A DNA stretch of 64,000 bases from Acholeplasmataceae bacterium (GTDB taxonomy: Bacteria > Bacillota_I > Bacilli_A > Acholeplasmatales > UBA5453). A model generated the notes under the pieces. It worked only from the letters and a program-made list of their open reading frames with translations. It did not search any database and was not told where the DNA came from. Shown piece after piece: positions 39,196 through 48,056 of this stretch; positions within the stretch are counted from its first letter, which is position 1; every line of letters starts with the position of its first letter. Made by a program: the position numbers and the translations under genes. Location of the stretch: NCBI GenBank assembly GCA_012837645.1, contig DUQU01000063.1:1-64000 (forward strand), in the 5' to 3' direction.

Positions 39196-39987
39196 ATGAA
39201 AATAATTACATGTATAAAACAAGTGCCAGCGTCTAGTAATGTTGGTGTCGATAAAGAGACGGGCGTCTTAATTAGAGATGGCAATAATGTTAAAATGAAT
39301 CCTTATGATCTTTTTAATTTAGAAGCCGCTTTTATTTTAAAAGAAAGCTCCCAAGAGGCCTTGGTTCACGCCATTTCTATGGGACCACCTCAAGCCTTAG
39401 AGGTTTTAAAAGAAGCGCTTTATATGGGCGCTGATGAAGCGACTTTAATTAGTGATATTAAGTTTGCGGGGGCTGATGTTTTAGCGACCTCTTATACACT
39501 TTCTGAACTTATTAAACAGTTAGGAAAGTATGATGTAATCGTTTGCGGGAAACAAACTACCGATGGCGATACTGCTCAAGTAGGTCCGGAGATAGCGGAG
39601 TTTTTAAAAATACCTCATGTGCCTTATGTTAAAGAAATTATTAAAGTAGAAAAAGATAAATTAACGTTAAGATCTGGTTACGATGATTATGAAGAAATAG
39701 TGGCGGTTAAACTGCCTTGTTTAATTACGATTGAAAAAGAAACAAACACTCCAAGGTTACCTTCTTTTAGAAGAAGGCTTTTAAAAGAAGATTATCAAAT
39801 AGCGATTAAATCGCTTCAAGATTTAAATGATAAAAATCCTAAAAATTACGGTCTCTTAGGTTCGCCAACTCAAGTTGAAGAAATCTTCCCACCTGAGAAG
39901 AGTTCAGCGGGAGAAATAATTAAAGGAAAAAAAGAAGAAGTAGTAGAAAGTTTAATTAATATTTTAAAAGAAAGGCGTTATTTATAG
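39196..39987 (+). CDS. etfB: Electron transfer flavoprotein beta subunit
   Basis: Small subunit of a flavin electron carrier. ATG 39196 (GAGGG six bases before) gives MKIITCIKQVPASSNV, the family's standard beginning; the frame to 39154 is too long. 263 residues. Other conserved parts: DLFNLEAAF, CGKQTTDGDTAQVGPEIAEFL and LPCLITIEKETNTPRLPSF. It heads an etfB-etfA-flavoprotein unit like the Etf-lactate dehydrogenase complexes of anaerobes. Whether this Etf bifurcates electrons is not decidable by eye. A perfect inverted repeat lies 16 bases before the start. Confidence 0.95.
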   Translation: MKIITCIKQVPASSNVGVDKETGVLIRDGNNVKMNPYDLFNLEAAFILKESSQEALVHAISMGPPQALEVLKEALYMGADEATLISDIKFAGADVLATSYTLSELIKQLGKYDVIVCGKQTTDGDTAQVGPEIAEFLKIPHVPYVKEIIKVEKDKLTLRSGYDDYEEIVAVKLPCLITIEKETNTPRLPSFRRRLLKEDYQIAIKSLQDLNDKNPKNYGLLGSPTQVEEIFPPEKSSAGEIIKGKKEEVVESLINILKERRYL

Positions 39988-39996
39988 GTAAAGAGG

Positions 39997-41190
39997 ATGT
40001 CATATATTAAAGTTAATAACGATAAAGTAACACCGGAAATAGCAGAAAAATTAATAAAATTGTGTCCTTTTAATGCTTTTGAATACCATAATGGCTATTT
40101 ATCTATTAATAGCCTTTGTAAGGTTTGTAAAATTTGTGTTAATAAAGGACCAAAGGATGTTTGTGAGTTTGTTGAAGAGAAAAAGGAAACCATCGATAAA
40201 AGTGCATACCGTGGTATCTTAGTATATTTGGAACATCATCAAAATGAAATTCATCCCGTCTCTTTTGAACTTATTAATAAAGCTAAAGAACTGGCAGCTA
40301 TCACGAAAGAGCCAGTATATGCACTTTTAATCGGCAGCGAAGTTAAAAGTTTAGCAGAAGAGACTTTAGCTTATGGAGTTGATGAAGTTTTTGTTTATGA
40401 TGATGTCGACTTTAAAGAATTTAATGTTGAAATATACACCAACATTAGCGAAGATTTTTTTAAGAATTTTAAAAACAATATAATTTTATTTGGAGGAACG
40501 CCTTTGGGAAGAAGTTTCGCACCCCGAGTAGCCGCGAGACTAAAAACTGGTTTAACAGCTGATTGTACTAAATTGGAAATTAAAAATAATGGTGATTTAG
40601 TCCAAATAAGGCCTGCTTTTGGCGGTAATATTATGGCTCGTATTATTACACCTAATAATAGACCTCAATTAGCGACGGTTCGTTATCAGACCTTTGCTTT
40701 ACCCGAAAAAGAAAAACCAAGAGGGAAAATTACTTTTTTAAAAACCGATACAATTAAACGTGAAACTAATATCGAACTTTTAAAAAAGATTATTAGTCCT
40801 AAAGTAGAAGAAATTACCGCTGCCGAAGTGATTGTTGCGGTGGGAAGAGGCTTTAAAACAGAAAAAGATTTGGAACTAATTAACCCTTTAGTAAAAGAAT
40901 TAAATGCCTTTGTTGGTTGTACGAGACCATTGGTGGAAAAGGGCTGGTTTGACGTAAAAAAGCAAATTGGAATGTCGGGGAGAACAGTGAGACCGAAACT
41001 AATTATTAATATTGGAATTAGTGGAGCTGTTCAATACCTTGAGGGAATGAAAGAAGCGGATTTAATTATCTCTCTTAATGATGACCCTAATAGTAAAATT
41101 TTTGAAATTAGTGACTATAGTTTTGTTGGTGATCTTTATACTTTATTGCCAGAATTGACTAAAAAAATTAAAGAAATAAGGCAGGTGTAA
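39997..41190 (+). CDS. etfA: Electron transfer flavoprotein alpha subunit with N-terminal ferredoxin-like domain
   Basis: 397 residues. The first ~60 form a cysteine-rich segment (Cys23, 41, 44, 47 and 56; CxxCxxC pattern) that probably binds one 4Fe-4S cluster, as in the LctC subunit of the bifurcating lactate dehydrogenase. Residues 70-390 are a normal Etf alpha: N-terminal Rossmann-like part, and FAD-binding C-terminal part with VGRGFKTEKDLELI, GCTRPLVEKGW, IGMSGRTVRPKL, NIGISGAVQYLEGM and NDDPNSKIFEISDY. It follows etfB after nine bases and precedes the flavoprotein gene by two, so they form one complex. Confidence 0.94.
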   Translation: MSYIKVNNDKVTPEIAEKLIKLCPFNAFEYHNGYLSINSLCKVCKICVNKGPKDVCEFVEEKKETIDKSAYRGILVYLEHHQNEIHPVSFELINKAKELAAITKEPVYALLIGSEVKSLAEETLAYGVDEVFVYDDVDFKEFNVEIYTNISEDFFKNFKNNIILFGGTPLGRSFAPRVAARLKTGLTADCTKLEIKNNGDLVQIRPAFGGNIMARIITPNNRPQLATVRYQTFALPEKEKPRGKITFLKTDTIKRETNIELLKKIISPKVEEITAAEVIVAVGRGFKTEKDLELINPLVKELNAFVGCTRPLVEKGWFDVKKQIGMSGRTVRPKLIINIGISGAVQYLEGMKEADLIISLNDDPNSKIFEISDYSFVGDLYTLLPELTKKIKEIRQV

Positions 41191-41192
41191 AA

Positions 41193-42590
41193 ATGAAATA
41201 TAAGAAAATAACAAATGAAGATTTGCTTTATTTTAAAAACATTTTTGGTGAAGAGAGAGTTATTAGTGAAAATGAAATTAAAAGCGAATATGCTCATGAT
41301 GAATTAGGAACCGTTTTTAACTATCCAGAAGTATTAGTAAAAGCAACTCATAAAAAAGAAATTAGCGCTTTAATGAAATATGCTAATCTCCATAAAATAC
41401 CAGTTACTGTAAGAGGTAGTGGAACTGGATTAGTGGGTGCTTGTGTGCCTATTTATGGGGGCGTTTTACTTGATTTGACTTTAATGAATAAAATTATTGA
41501 ACTCGACAAAACTAATTTAACTTTAACGGTTGAACCGGGTGTTTTAATAATGGATATTTACGAATATGTTTTAAAAGAGGATCTCTTTTATGGACCGGAT
41601 CCTGGTGAAAAGTCCGCTACTATTGGTGGAACTGTTTCTACTAATGCTGGAGGAATGAGAGCGGTCAAATATGGAGTTACTCGCGATTGGGTTAGAGGTT
41701 TAGAAGTAGTATTAGCTAGTGGTGAAATAATAAAGTTAGGCGGTAAGGTGGTTAAAAATGCTAGCGGATATAGTTTAAAAGATTTACTTATCGGCAGCGA
41801 AGGAACTTTAGGAATCGTAACCGAAATCATTTTAAAATTAACTGTTAAACCGGTTAAAATGATTAGTTTATTGGCTCCTTTTAATTCCAAGGAAGAAGCT
41901 ATTTTAGCAGCTCCTAAGTTAATTAGTAATCACGTTATCCCAACAGCAGTGGAATTTTTTTTAAATGATTCACTTTTGTATAGCGAAAGATATTTGGGTA
42001 AAAAGCTTCCTCATAATAATTACCCTGCTTATTTACTATTAAGTTATGATGGTTATCATGAAGAAGTAGTCGATAAAGATGTTAGAAAAGCAAGCGAAAT
42101 GCTAATTAATGAGTTTAATGCTATTGATGTTTTTTTAATTGATACTGAAGAAAGAAGAAAAGCGATTTGGTCGGTTAGAGATGGTTTTTTAGAAGCGATC
42201 AAACTTTCAACGACTCTCATTGATGAGTGCGATGTAGTTTTGCCTAGGGCGAAAATTAATGAATTTTTAACTTATGTTGATAATTTAAGCAGTGAGTTAA
42301 AAGTGAGAATTCCTTATTTTGGACACCTTGGTGATGGTAATCTACATATTTATTTTTGTAAAGATGATTTAGATGAAAAAAAGTGGCAAGAAACCTTAAA
42401 AAGGGGTTTTCTTAAACTTTATGATAAAGCAGCCAGTTTTGGTGGGCTTGTTTCTGGTGAACACGGAATTGGCTTTGCTAAAAAAGAGTATTTAAAAAAT
42501 CAGTTAAAAAGTGAGCAGTTGACAATTATGAGAGCTATTAAAAAAGCTTTTGACCCTCATGAAATTTTAAATCCTGGGAAAGTTATTTGA
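41193..42590 (+). CDS. FAD-binding 2-hydroxyacid dehydrogenase, GlcD/LctD type
   Basis: 465 residues of the FAD-linked oxidase (PCMH) family. The FAD site is seen in VRGSGTGLVGACVPIYGG and GPDPGEKSATIGGTVSTNAG; the C-terminal oxidase domain has FGHLGDGNLHIYF (metal/substrate His) and SGEHGIGFAKKEYL. It is cotranscribed with etfBA, the arrangement of LctBCD, so it likely oxidises D-lactate or a related 2-hydroxyacid and passes electrons to Etf. Substrate could also be glycolate or 2-hydroxyglutarate. AGGTG precedes ATG 41193, and a strong terminator ends the unit before the ornithine operon. Confidence 0.88.
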   Translation: MKYKKITNEDLLYFKNIFGEERVISENEIKSEYAHDELGTVFNYPEVLVKATHKKEISALMKYANLHKIPVTVRGSGTGLVGACVPIYGGVLLDLTLMNKIIELDKTNLTLTVEPGVLIMDIYEYVLKEDLFYGPDPGEKSATIGGTVSTNAGGMRAVKYGVTRDWVRGLEVVLASGEIIKLGGKVVKNASGYSLKDLLIGSEGTLGIVTEIILKLTVKPVKMISLLAPFNSKEEAILAAPKLISNHVIPTAVEFFLNDSLLYSERYLGKKLPHNNYPAYLLLSYDGYHEEVVDKDVRKASEMLINEFNAIDVFLIDTEERRKAIWSVRDGFLEAIKLSTTLIDECDVVLPRAKINEFLTYVDNLSSELKVRIPYFGHLGDGNLHIYFCKDDLDEKKWQETLKRGFLKLYDKAASFGGLVSGEHGIGFAKKEYLKNQLKSEQLTIMRAIKKAFDPHEILNPGKVI

Positions 42591-42612
42591 TCTTTTTTCC
42601 CTCCTTTTTCTT

Positions 42613-42659
42613 AAAAAGACTATTCGCTTATTATTTTGATTAGTTAATAGTCTTTTTTT
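42613..42659 (+). terminator. Terminator of the etf operon
   Basis: AAAAAGACTATT (42613-42624) and AATAGTCTTTTT (42646-42657) form a 12-bp stem, followed by T. It separates the etf unit from the ornithine pathway. Confidence 0.88.
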
Positions 42660-42694
42660 GTTGCTGGTAGTCTTCATTTTAATTTCTTTACTTT

Positions 42695-42733
42695 TTGTAA
42701 ACGCTTTAATACTTAATGGAGACATGTTATAAT
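42695..42733 (+). promoter_or_regulatory. Promoter of the ornithine operon with cre-like operator
   Basis: TGTTATAAT (42725-42733) is an extended -10 box 31 bases before ord. At 42695-42710, TTGTAAACGCTTTAAT matches the CcpA catabolite-response consensus (WTGNNARCGNWWWCAW) at 15 of 16 positions; only the C near the 3' end is A. It sits where the -35 region would be, so it could repress when better sugars are available. The reading is by pattern only. Confidence 0.5.
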
Positions 42734-42763
42734 AAAAACAAGAGAAATAGAAGGGGAAAATAA

Positions 42764-43810
42764 ATGGAAAAAGTAAAGATTTTAATCTGGGGTTTCGGTG
42801 CTATGGGGCGCGGGATGGCGGAAATGTTATTAACAAAAAAAGGAGTTGAGATCGTTGCTATTTGCGATATTGACCCTTTAGTCGTTAATAAAGGCTTTTT
42901 AGATGTCCTTAATGTTAAAACTCAACATGAAAATGTCATTATTAGCGACAATATCGATGAGTTGTTAGCGGATAATAAAATTGATTTAGTGTTGCTGACA
43001 ACCGATAGCTTTACTAAAAATAATTATCCTAAAATAGTAAAAATAGTGGAAAAGGGTATTAACGTTATTAGCACGGCTGAAGAAATGGCTTATCCTTATG
43101 TTAATCAACCAGAATTAGCTAAAAAGATGGATGTTTTAGCTAAAAAACACCAAGCTACTATTTTAGGAACAGGTATTAATCCTGGTTTTGTGATGGATTT
43201 ATTAGTAGTTGCTTTAACAGGTGCGATGATGGATGTTAAAGAAATAGAAGCGAAAAGAGTTAACAGTTTAAGTCCCTTTGGGAAAACAGTAATGAGCGAA
43301 CAAGGGGTAGGACTTAGCTTAGAAGAATATCAAGAAAAAATGAAAAAGGGTGCGTTAGCAGGCCATGTCGGTTTTAAAGAAAGCGTTCATTTAATCGCGG
43401 AAGGTTTAGGAGTAAAATTAACTGATTTTAAAGAACAAATGGCTCCCATTATCACCAAGGTTGATTTAAAAAGCAAATATGGTGAAGCTAAAAAAGGTCA
43501 TTTAGCAGGTATTGATATGAAAGCGCAAGGCTTTCTAAACAACCAGGCTTTTATTAAAATGATTCACCCTCAACAAATAGAGCCTGAAAAGTCAGGCATT
43601 AATACTGGTGATTATATTACATTAAAAGGCACTCCTAATATTAAAATGAGCATTAATCCTGAAATTAGTGGAGGGGTGGGGACGATTGCGGTATGCGTAA
43701 ATATGATCCCCCACGTTATCAATGCGAAGCCGGGCTTAAAAACAATGCTTGACCTTCCTGTTCCGAGAGCGATTTTAGGAGATATGAGAGAGTTAATTGA
43801 AAAAGATTAA
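42764..43810 (+). CDS. ord: 2,4-diaminopentanoate dehydrogenase
   Basis: Third step of oxidative ornithine breakdown: deaminates (2R,4S)-2,4-diaminopentanoate to 2-amino-4-ketopentanoate with NAD(P). 348 residues. Rossmann start ILIWGFGAMGRGMAEMLL, DIDPLVV, LLTTDSFTKNN, GTGINPGFVMDLLVVALTG. The fold is DapB-like, and the family call rests on its position ahead of ortA-ortB-oraS-oraE, the order known from Clostridium sticklandii. AGGGGA lies before ATG 42764. It is the first gene of the ornithine operon. Confidence 0.93.
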   Translation: MEKVKILIWGFGAMGRGMAEMLLTKKGVEIVAICDIDPLVVNKGFLDVLNVKTQHENVIISDNIDELLADNKIDLVLLTTDSFTKNNYPKIVKIVEKGINVISTAEEMAYPYVNQPELAKKMDVLAKKHQATILGTGINPGFVMDLLVVALTGAMMDVKEIEAKRVNSLSPFGKTVMSEQGVGLSLEEYQEKMKKGALAGHVGFKESVHLIAEGLGVKLTDFKEQMAPIITKVDLKSKYGEAKKGHLAGIDMKAQGFLNNQAFIKMIHPQQIEPEKSGINTGDYITLKGTPNIKMSINPEISGGVGTIAVCVNMIPHVINAKPGLKTMLDLPVPRAILGDMRELIEKD

Positions 43811-43825
43811 AAAGGAGTTAAAAAG

Positions 43826-44125
43826 ATGATTTTAAAAGGAAGTTTTGTAGAAATAGAAACAGTTATTTTAACCAAAGAAGAAAGGGCTCCTCAAGTACCC
43901 GTGGACACTAAAAGCGTGCCACTTTTAATGAGGTCAAAAGGCATTCTACTTAACAGTGCTAAACTAGGAGATGAAGTAGTGATAAAAACAATTACTGGGA
44001 GAAAGGAAAAAGGAATTTTAAAAGAACTTAATCCTGCTTATTTACATCATTATGGTAATTTCGTCGCTGAACTCTTAAAGGTCAAAGAAATTATAAAAGT
44101 AGAAACGGGTGATTTAAATGAATGA
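43826..44125 (+). CDS. ortA: 2-amino-4-ketopentanoate thiolase, alpha subunit
   Basis: 99 residues; works with OrtB to split 2-amino-4-ketopentanoate with CoA into acetyl-CoA and D-alanine. Typical OrtA pieces: ERAPQVPVDTKSVPLLMRSKG, GDEVVIKTITGRKEKG, LNPAYLHHYGNFVAEL. AAAAGGAG precedes ATG 43826. It overlaps ortB by eight bases, so subunits are made together. Confidence 0.92.
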   Translation: MILKGSFVEIETVILTKEERAPQVPVDTKSVPLLMRSKGILLNSAKLGDEVVIKTITGRKEKGILKELNPAYLHHYGNFVAELLKVKEIIKVETGDLNE

Positions 44126-45509
44126 TAATTCTTATTTAGCGGTAATGGAAAGAAGAAACAAAATCATTAAAGATTCGATGCAAATAAATTACCAGGATTT
44201 TGAAAACGAAGGTGTCGGTTTTGACTATGAAAAGATGATGGCGAGCACTGGTTTTACTTTAGCAGAAGTAGAAAAAATTCAACTAGAAAATAGAGTAGGA
44301 AAGACGCCACTCGTAGAACTTAAAAATCTTTCTAAATATGCTCGTAAATTCGCACCTAAAGGTCATGGAGCACGTATATTTATTAAAGATGAAGCAAACA
44401 ATTTAAGTGGTTCTTTTAAAGCGAGAAGGGCTGCTGTAAGCGTTTATCAGGCTAAAAGGTTAGGATATAAAGGAGTTATTGCAGCGACTAGTGGTAATTA
44501 TGGAGCGGCGGTAGCTGCGATGGCCGCAAGACTAGGTCTAAAAGCAATTATTGTTCAAGAAGTTTATGATAGTGAATTAATTGGACAACCAGAAATTATT
44601 GAAAAGGCGAGAGCTTGCGAGGCTTATGGAGCTGAAGTCGTTAGGTTAACAGTGGGGCCAGAACTTTTTTATAAGTTTTTACTTTTATTAGAAGAAACAG
44701 GTTACTTTAATGCTTCATTATATTCACCTTATGGAATTTTAGGCGTAGAAACTTTAGGAAAAGAAATTGCCTTAGAAGCTTTAAATAATTATGGTAAATA
44801 CCCTGAAGTTGTAATCGCCACTAACGCTGGTGGTGGTAATTTAACAGGTACTGCGAGAGGGCTATTAAAAGCTGGTGCGACTAAGACAAAAGTATACGCT
44901 GCTAGTGTTAATTTAACAGGGCTTCATATGGCTAGCGATAAAGACTTTAATAAAAAATCATTTACTACTGGTCATACAGGCTTTGGAATTCCTTACTCTA
45001 CTTTTCCTGATAGAAGCGATGTTCCTAGAAGCGCCGCGAGGCCGATGAGATATTTAGATCGTTATTTACTTATCAATCAAGGAAGTGTCTTTTTTATTAC
45101 CGAAGCTTTAGCATTGTTAGAAGGGATGGAAAGAGGCCCAGCAGGAAATACTAGCTTAGCCGTCGCTTTTAAATTAGCCCAAGAAATGAAGGAAGATGAA
45201 ATTATTGTTGTTCAAGAAAGCGAATATACAAGTGCAGGCAAACATCTTAATGCCCAACTTGATTTTGCTAAAAAAAGAGGAATAAAATTAGAATTTGGCA
45301 ATCCTTTATTAGAAATACCAGGCAAAAACATTATTTTTCCAAAAAGTGCCAAAGAAATAGCTTATCAAGAATTAAATTTAGATCGATTAAGACTATCTTA
45401 CTTAAAACATTACAGAGGGGTTACTTTAACTAAAAAAGATAAAGAGTATTTAAAGGATGAATTAAAGTTAACGGAAACTGAAATTGAGGATTTGGTGAAA
45501 AAGCTATGA
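44118..45509 (+). CDS. ortB: 2-amino-4-ketopentanoate thiolase, beta subunit (PLP)
   Basis: 463-residue PLP enzyme of fold type II (threonine-synthase-like). The PLP lysine is Lys101 in NLSGSFKARRA, and the phosphate loop is TNAGGGNLTGTARGLL. With OrtA it forms the CoA-dependent thiolase. Its product D-alanine may explain the alanine racemase gene further down. The start overlaps ortA, and the end overlaps oraS by four bases. Confidence 0.94.
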   Translation: MNDNSYLAVMERRNKIIKDSMQINYQDFENEGVGFDYEKMMASTGFTLAEVEKIQLENRVGKTPLVELKNLSKYARKFAPKGHGARIFIKDEANNLSGSFKARRAAVSVYQAKRLGYKGVIAATSGNYGAAVAAMAARLGLKAIIVQEVYDSELIGQPEIIEKARACEAYGAEVVRLTVGPELFYKFLLLLEETGYFNASLYSPYGILGVETLGKEIALEALNNYGKYPEVVIATNAGGGNLTGTARGLLKAGATKTKVYAASVNLTGLHMASDKDFNKKSFTTGHTGFGIPYSTFPDRSDVPRSAARPMRYLDRYLLINQGSVFFITEALALLEGMERGPAGNTSLAVAFKLAQEMKEDEIIVVQESEYTSAGKHLNAQLDFAKKRGIKLEFGNPLLEIPGKNIIFPKSAKEIAYQELNLDRLRLSYLKHYRGVTLTKKDKEYLKDELKLTETEIEDLVKKL

Positions 45510-45868
45510 AAGCGAGAAAAGACGATTTTGAAAAAAGAAGAAAAGAATTAGCAAAATTAACAGATGAAGAATTAAAGACTTATTTTTTTAAATTAACCGA
45601 TCAATTATTGGACCCAATTATGGAGTTAGCATATAATTACACCTCGCCTTCAATCGAAAGAAGTGTATTACTAAGGATGGGTTTTTCTAGTTTAGAAGCG
45701 AAGGTGATTACAGAAAAATTAAAAGACGCTAATTTGCTATCTTATGGAGCAGGTCACGTTGTTTATTTATACGCTAAAAAGGTTAAAAAAGAGATTATTG
45801 AGGCGGGTCGCTTATTAGCTAAGGGAGAAGGGATAGCCCTAATGAAAGAGGTTTTCGAAAATGATTAA
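45506..45868 (+). CDS. oraS: D-ornithine 4,5-aminomutase, small subunit
   Basis: 120 residues, the usual OraS size. Family parts seen: DEELKTYFFKLTDQLLDPIMELAYNYTSPSIERSVLLRMGF split around position 40, and YGAGHVVYLYAKKV. Partner of OraE in the B12- and PLP-dependent 1,2-shift of the 5-amino group. Overlaps both ortB and oraE, so expression is coupled. Confidence 0.93.
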   Translation: MKARKDDFEKRRKELAKLTDEELKTYFFKLTDQLLDPIMELAYNYTSPSIERSVLLRMGFSSLEAKVITEKLKDANLLSYGAGHVVYLYAKKVKKEIIEAGRLLAKGEGIALMKEVFEND

Positions 45869-48056
45869 AGCAAATCAAAAATTAGATATTAGAAAACTTT
45901 TAGAAGATTTAGAAAACTACGAACCGAAAAGAAGAGGTTGGGTGTGGCGTCAAAAAACTCCTCAAAAAATCGGCCCTTTTAACTATTGTGAAGTAAGCCC
46001 CTCTTTAAAAAACTATCAACCACTTCCAAGCGCGAGGCATTTAAACAATATCGATCCGCAACCAGAAATGGTTATTACCACAGAAATCGCTTCTGGTCGC
46101 TTTGAGGATGATATTAGAAGGATGAGAATGGCTGCTTATCATGGTGCTGATCATATTATGGTAATTAGAACAGCTGGTCAATCTCACATCGATGGTTTAT
46201 TAGAAGGAACTCCTCAGGGTGTAGGTGGCGTTCCCATTACAAGAAAACAATTAAGAGCGCAAAGAAAAGCTTTAGATATTATCGAAGAAGAAGTAGGAAG
46301 ACCGATTAACTATCATTCTTATGTTTCTGGGGTTGCCGGACCTGAAATAGCGGTCTTATTCGTTGAAGAAGGAGTTAATGGTGCTCATCAAGATCCTCAG
46401 TATAATGTTTTATATCGTAATATTAATAGTTTGAGAAGTTTTGTTGATGCAGCCGAGAGTAAAAAGATAATGGCTTATGGCGGGCTCGCTCAAATCGATG
46501 GTGCTCATAATGCAAACGCTACTGCTCGCGATGCGTGGAAAGTGATGCCAGAATTACTTGTTCAACACGCTATTAACACGAGGATGAGTGAAAGAGTAGG
46601 AATTCCAGCCGATTTAATTTGTTTATCGACGGTGCCTCCAGCGGCGCCTCCAAGTCCAGATCTAAAAATAAATCTTCCTTATGCTTTAGCCTTAAGGGAT
46701 TTTTTTGATAACTATAAAATGCGCGCTCAAATGAATACTAAATATATGGATTCATCAACACGAGAAGCGACAGTTACTCATGTTTTAAACCTTTTAATTT
46801 CTCGTTTAACTAGTGCTGATATCCAAAGTACAATTACGCCTGATGAAGGTAGAAATGTTCCTTGGCATGTTTATAATATTGAAGCTTTAGACACTGCTAA
46901 GCAAGCTTTAGTCGGGATGGATGATTTAAAGGCGATGTTAGAGTTTAAGAAAGACAGTGAGCTTTTTAAAACAAAAAGAGAAATAAAAGAAAGAGCGGTT
47001 TTAATGTTAGAAGAAATTATCGCTATGGGCGGGTATTTTGAAGCGGTCGAGGCCGGAATGTTTGTCGATAGTGGTAATTATCCTGAACGAGTTGGTGATG
47101 GTATTAAAAGAAAAATAGCTGGTGGAATAAGTAGTGATACGATTATAAAAAGAGACTCTAAATATTTAGCTCCAGTTACTGCTCATTATGGTTATAATAA
47201 TGTTTCTCAATATTCTAACACTTCTGATCCAGCCACTTTAATTGGAGGCTCTACTTTTGAAAAAAGAATTAAGATTCAATATATAGATGAACTCGATGAA
47301 ACAGATAATGTTTATTTAAGATTAGCTGAAAAAGAGGATTATCGTAGTGGCCATTTATTAAAACCGGAAGTAGAATGGTTAGCTGATGGGGTTGTAATGG
47401 TTGATCTTTTTTTCCCAACCGATATTAACACCGCGGAAGCGGCGGCCTTAGAAGTCGGTAAAAAAATGAACCTCACTAACGTTGAAGTTATTCATAAAGA
47501 GACGATGCATCCTAGCGAAGGAATAAGAATTCAACTTAAAGGAGTTGTCAATTTTGATATCGATTTAAGAAAACTAAAAGTAGTTGAAAAAGAAGAAAAC
47601 TTAAGTGAAGAAGAAATAACTAATTATTTAAAAAAGCACCATCTTAAAATTATTGCCGGTACTGGTGGTAATGATGAACATAGTGTGGGGATGAGAGAGA
47701 TTTTAGATATTAAGCACGGTGGTTTAGAAAAATACGGTATCGAATTTAATTATTTAGGGACGAGCGTTCCCATTGAAAAGTTCATCGACGCTGCGATTGA
47801 AGAAAATGCAAATGTTGTTTTAATATCGCTTATTATTTCTCATGATGATATTCATTATAAAAACATGCAAAAGCTCCATAATTACGCTATTGAAAAAGGA
47901 GTTAGAGAAAAACTTATTTTGGTGGCTGGTGGTACTCAAGTAACGCCTGAACTAGCTCAAAAATATGGGATGGATCAAGGCTTTGGAAGAGGGACTACAG
48001 GAACTGACATTGCGAGTTTTTTAGTAAAAAGGTTAAAGGAAAAAAATGAAAGTTGA
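45861..48056 (+). CDS. oraE: D-ornithine 4,5-aminomutase, large subunit (B12/PLP)
   Basis: 731 residues. The N-terminal ~600 form the TIM-barrel catalytic part (TEIASGRFEDDIRRMRMAAY, HSYVSGVAGPEIAVLFVEEG, STVPPAAPPSPDLKINLPY). The C-terminal Rossmann B12 domain has the base-off motif DEHSVG (605-610, His607) and LVAGGTQVTPELAQ. This converts D-ornithine to 2,4-diaminopentanoate. The enzyme needs adenosylcobalamin, so the cell must import or salvage B12; no B12 gene or cobalamin riboswitch was seen in the window. Overlaps the MutL-like gene by 11 bases. Confidence 0.95.
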   Translation: MIKANQKLDIRKLLEDLENYEPKRRGWVWRQKTPQKIGPFNYCEVSPSLKNYQPLPSARHLNNIDPQPEMVITTEIASGRFEDDIRRMRMAAYHGADHIMVIRTAGQSHIDGLLEGTPQGVGGVPITRKQLRAQRKALDIIEEEVGRPINYHSYVSGVAGPEIAVLFVEEGVNGAHQDPQYNVLYRNINSLRSFVDAAESKKIMAYGGLAQIDGAHNANATARDAWKVMPELLVQHAINTRMSERVGIPADLICLSTVPPAAPPSPDLKINLPYALALRDFFDNYKMRAQMNTKYMDSSTREATVTHVLNLLISRLTSADIQSTITPDEGRNVPWHVYNIEALDTAKQALVGMDDLKAMLEFKKDSELFKTKREIKERAVLMLEEIIAMGGYFEAVEAGMFVDSGNYPERVGDGIKRKIAGGISSDTIIKRDSKYLAPVTAHYGYNNVSQYSNTSDPATLIGGSTFEKRIKIQYIDELDETDNVYLRLAEKEDYRSGHLLKPEVEWLADGVVMVDLFFPTDINTAEAAALEVGKKMNLTNVEVIHKETMHPSEGIRIQLKGVVNFDIDLRKLKVVEKEENLSEEEITNYLKKHHLKIIAGTGGNDEHSVGMREILDIKHGGLEKYGIEFNYLGTSVPIEKFIDAAIEENANVVLISLIISHDDIHYKNMQKLHNYAIEKGVREKLILVAGGTQVTPELAQKYGMDQGFGRGTTGTDIASFLVKRLKEKNES

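Noticed and set aside
42591-42763. Cobalamin riboswitch before the B12-dependent ornithine operon
   Set aside because: The gap is filled by a terminator, a cre-like site and a promoter; no B12-box or large structured leader is visible.
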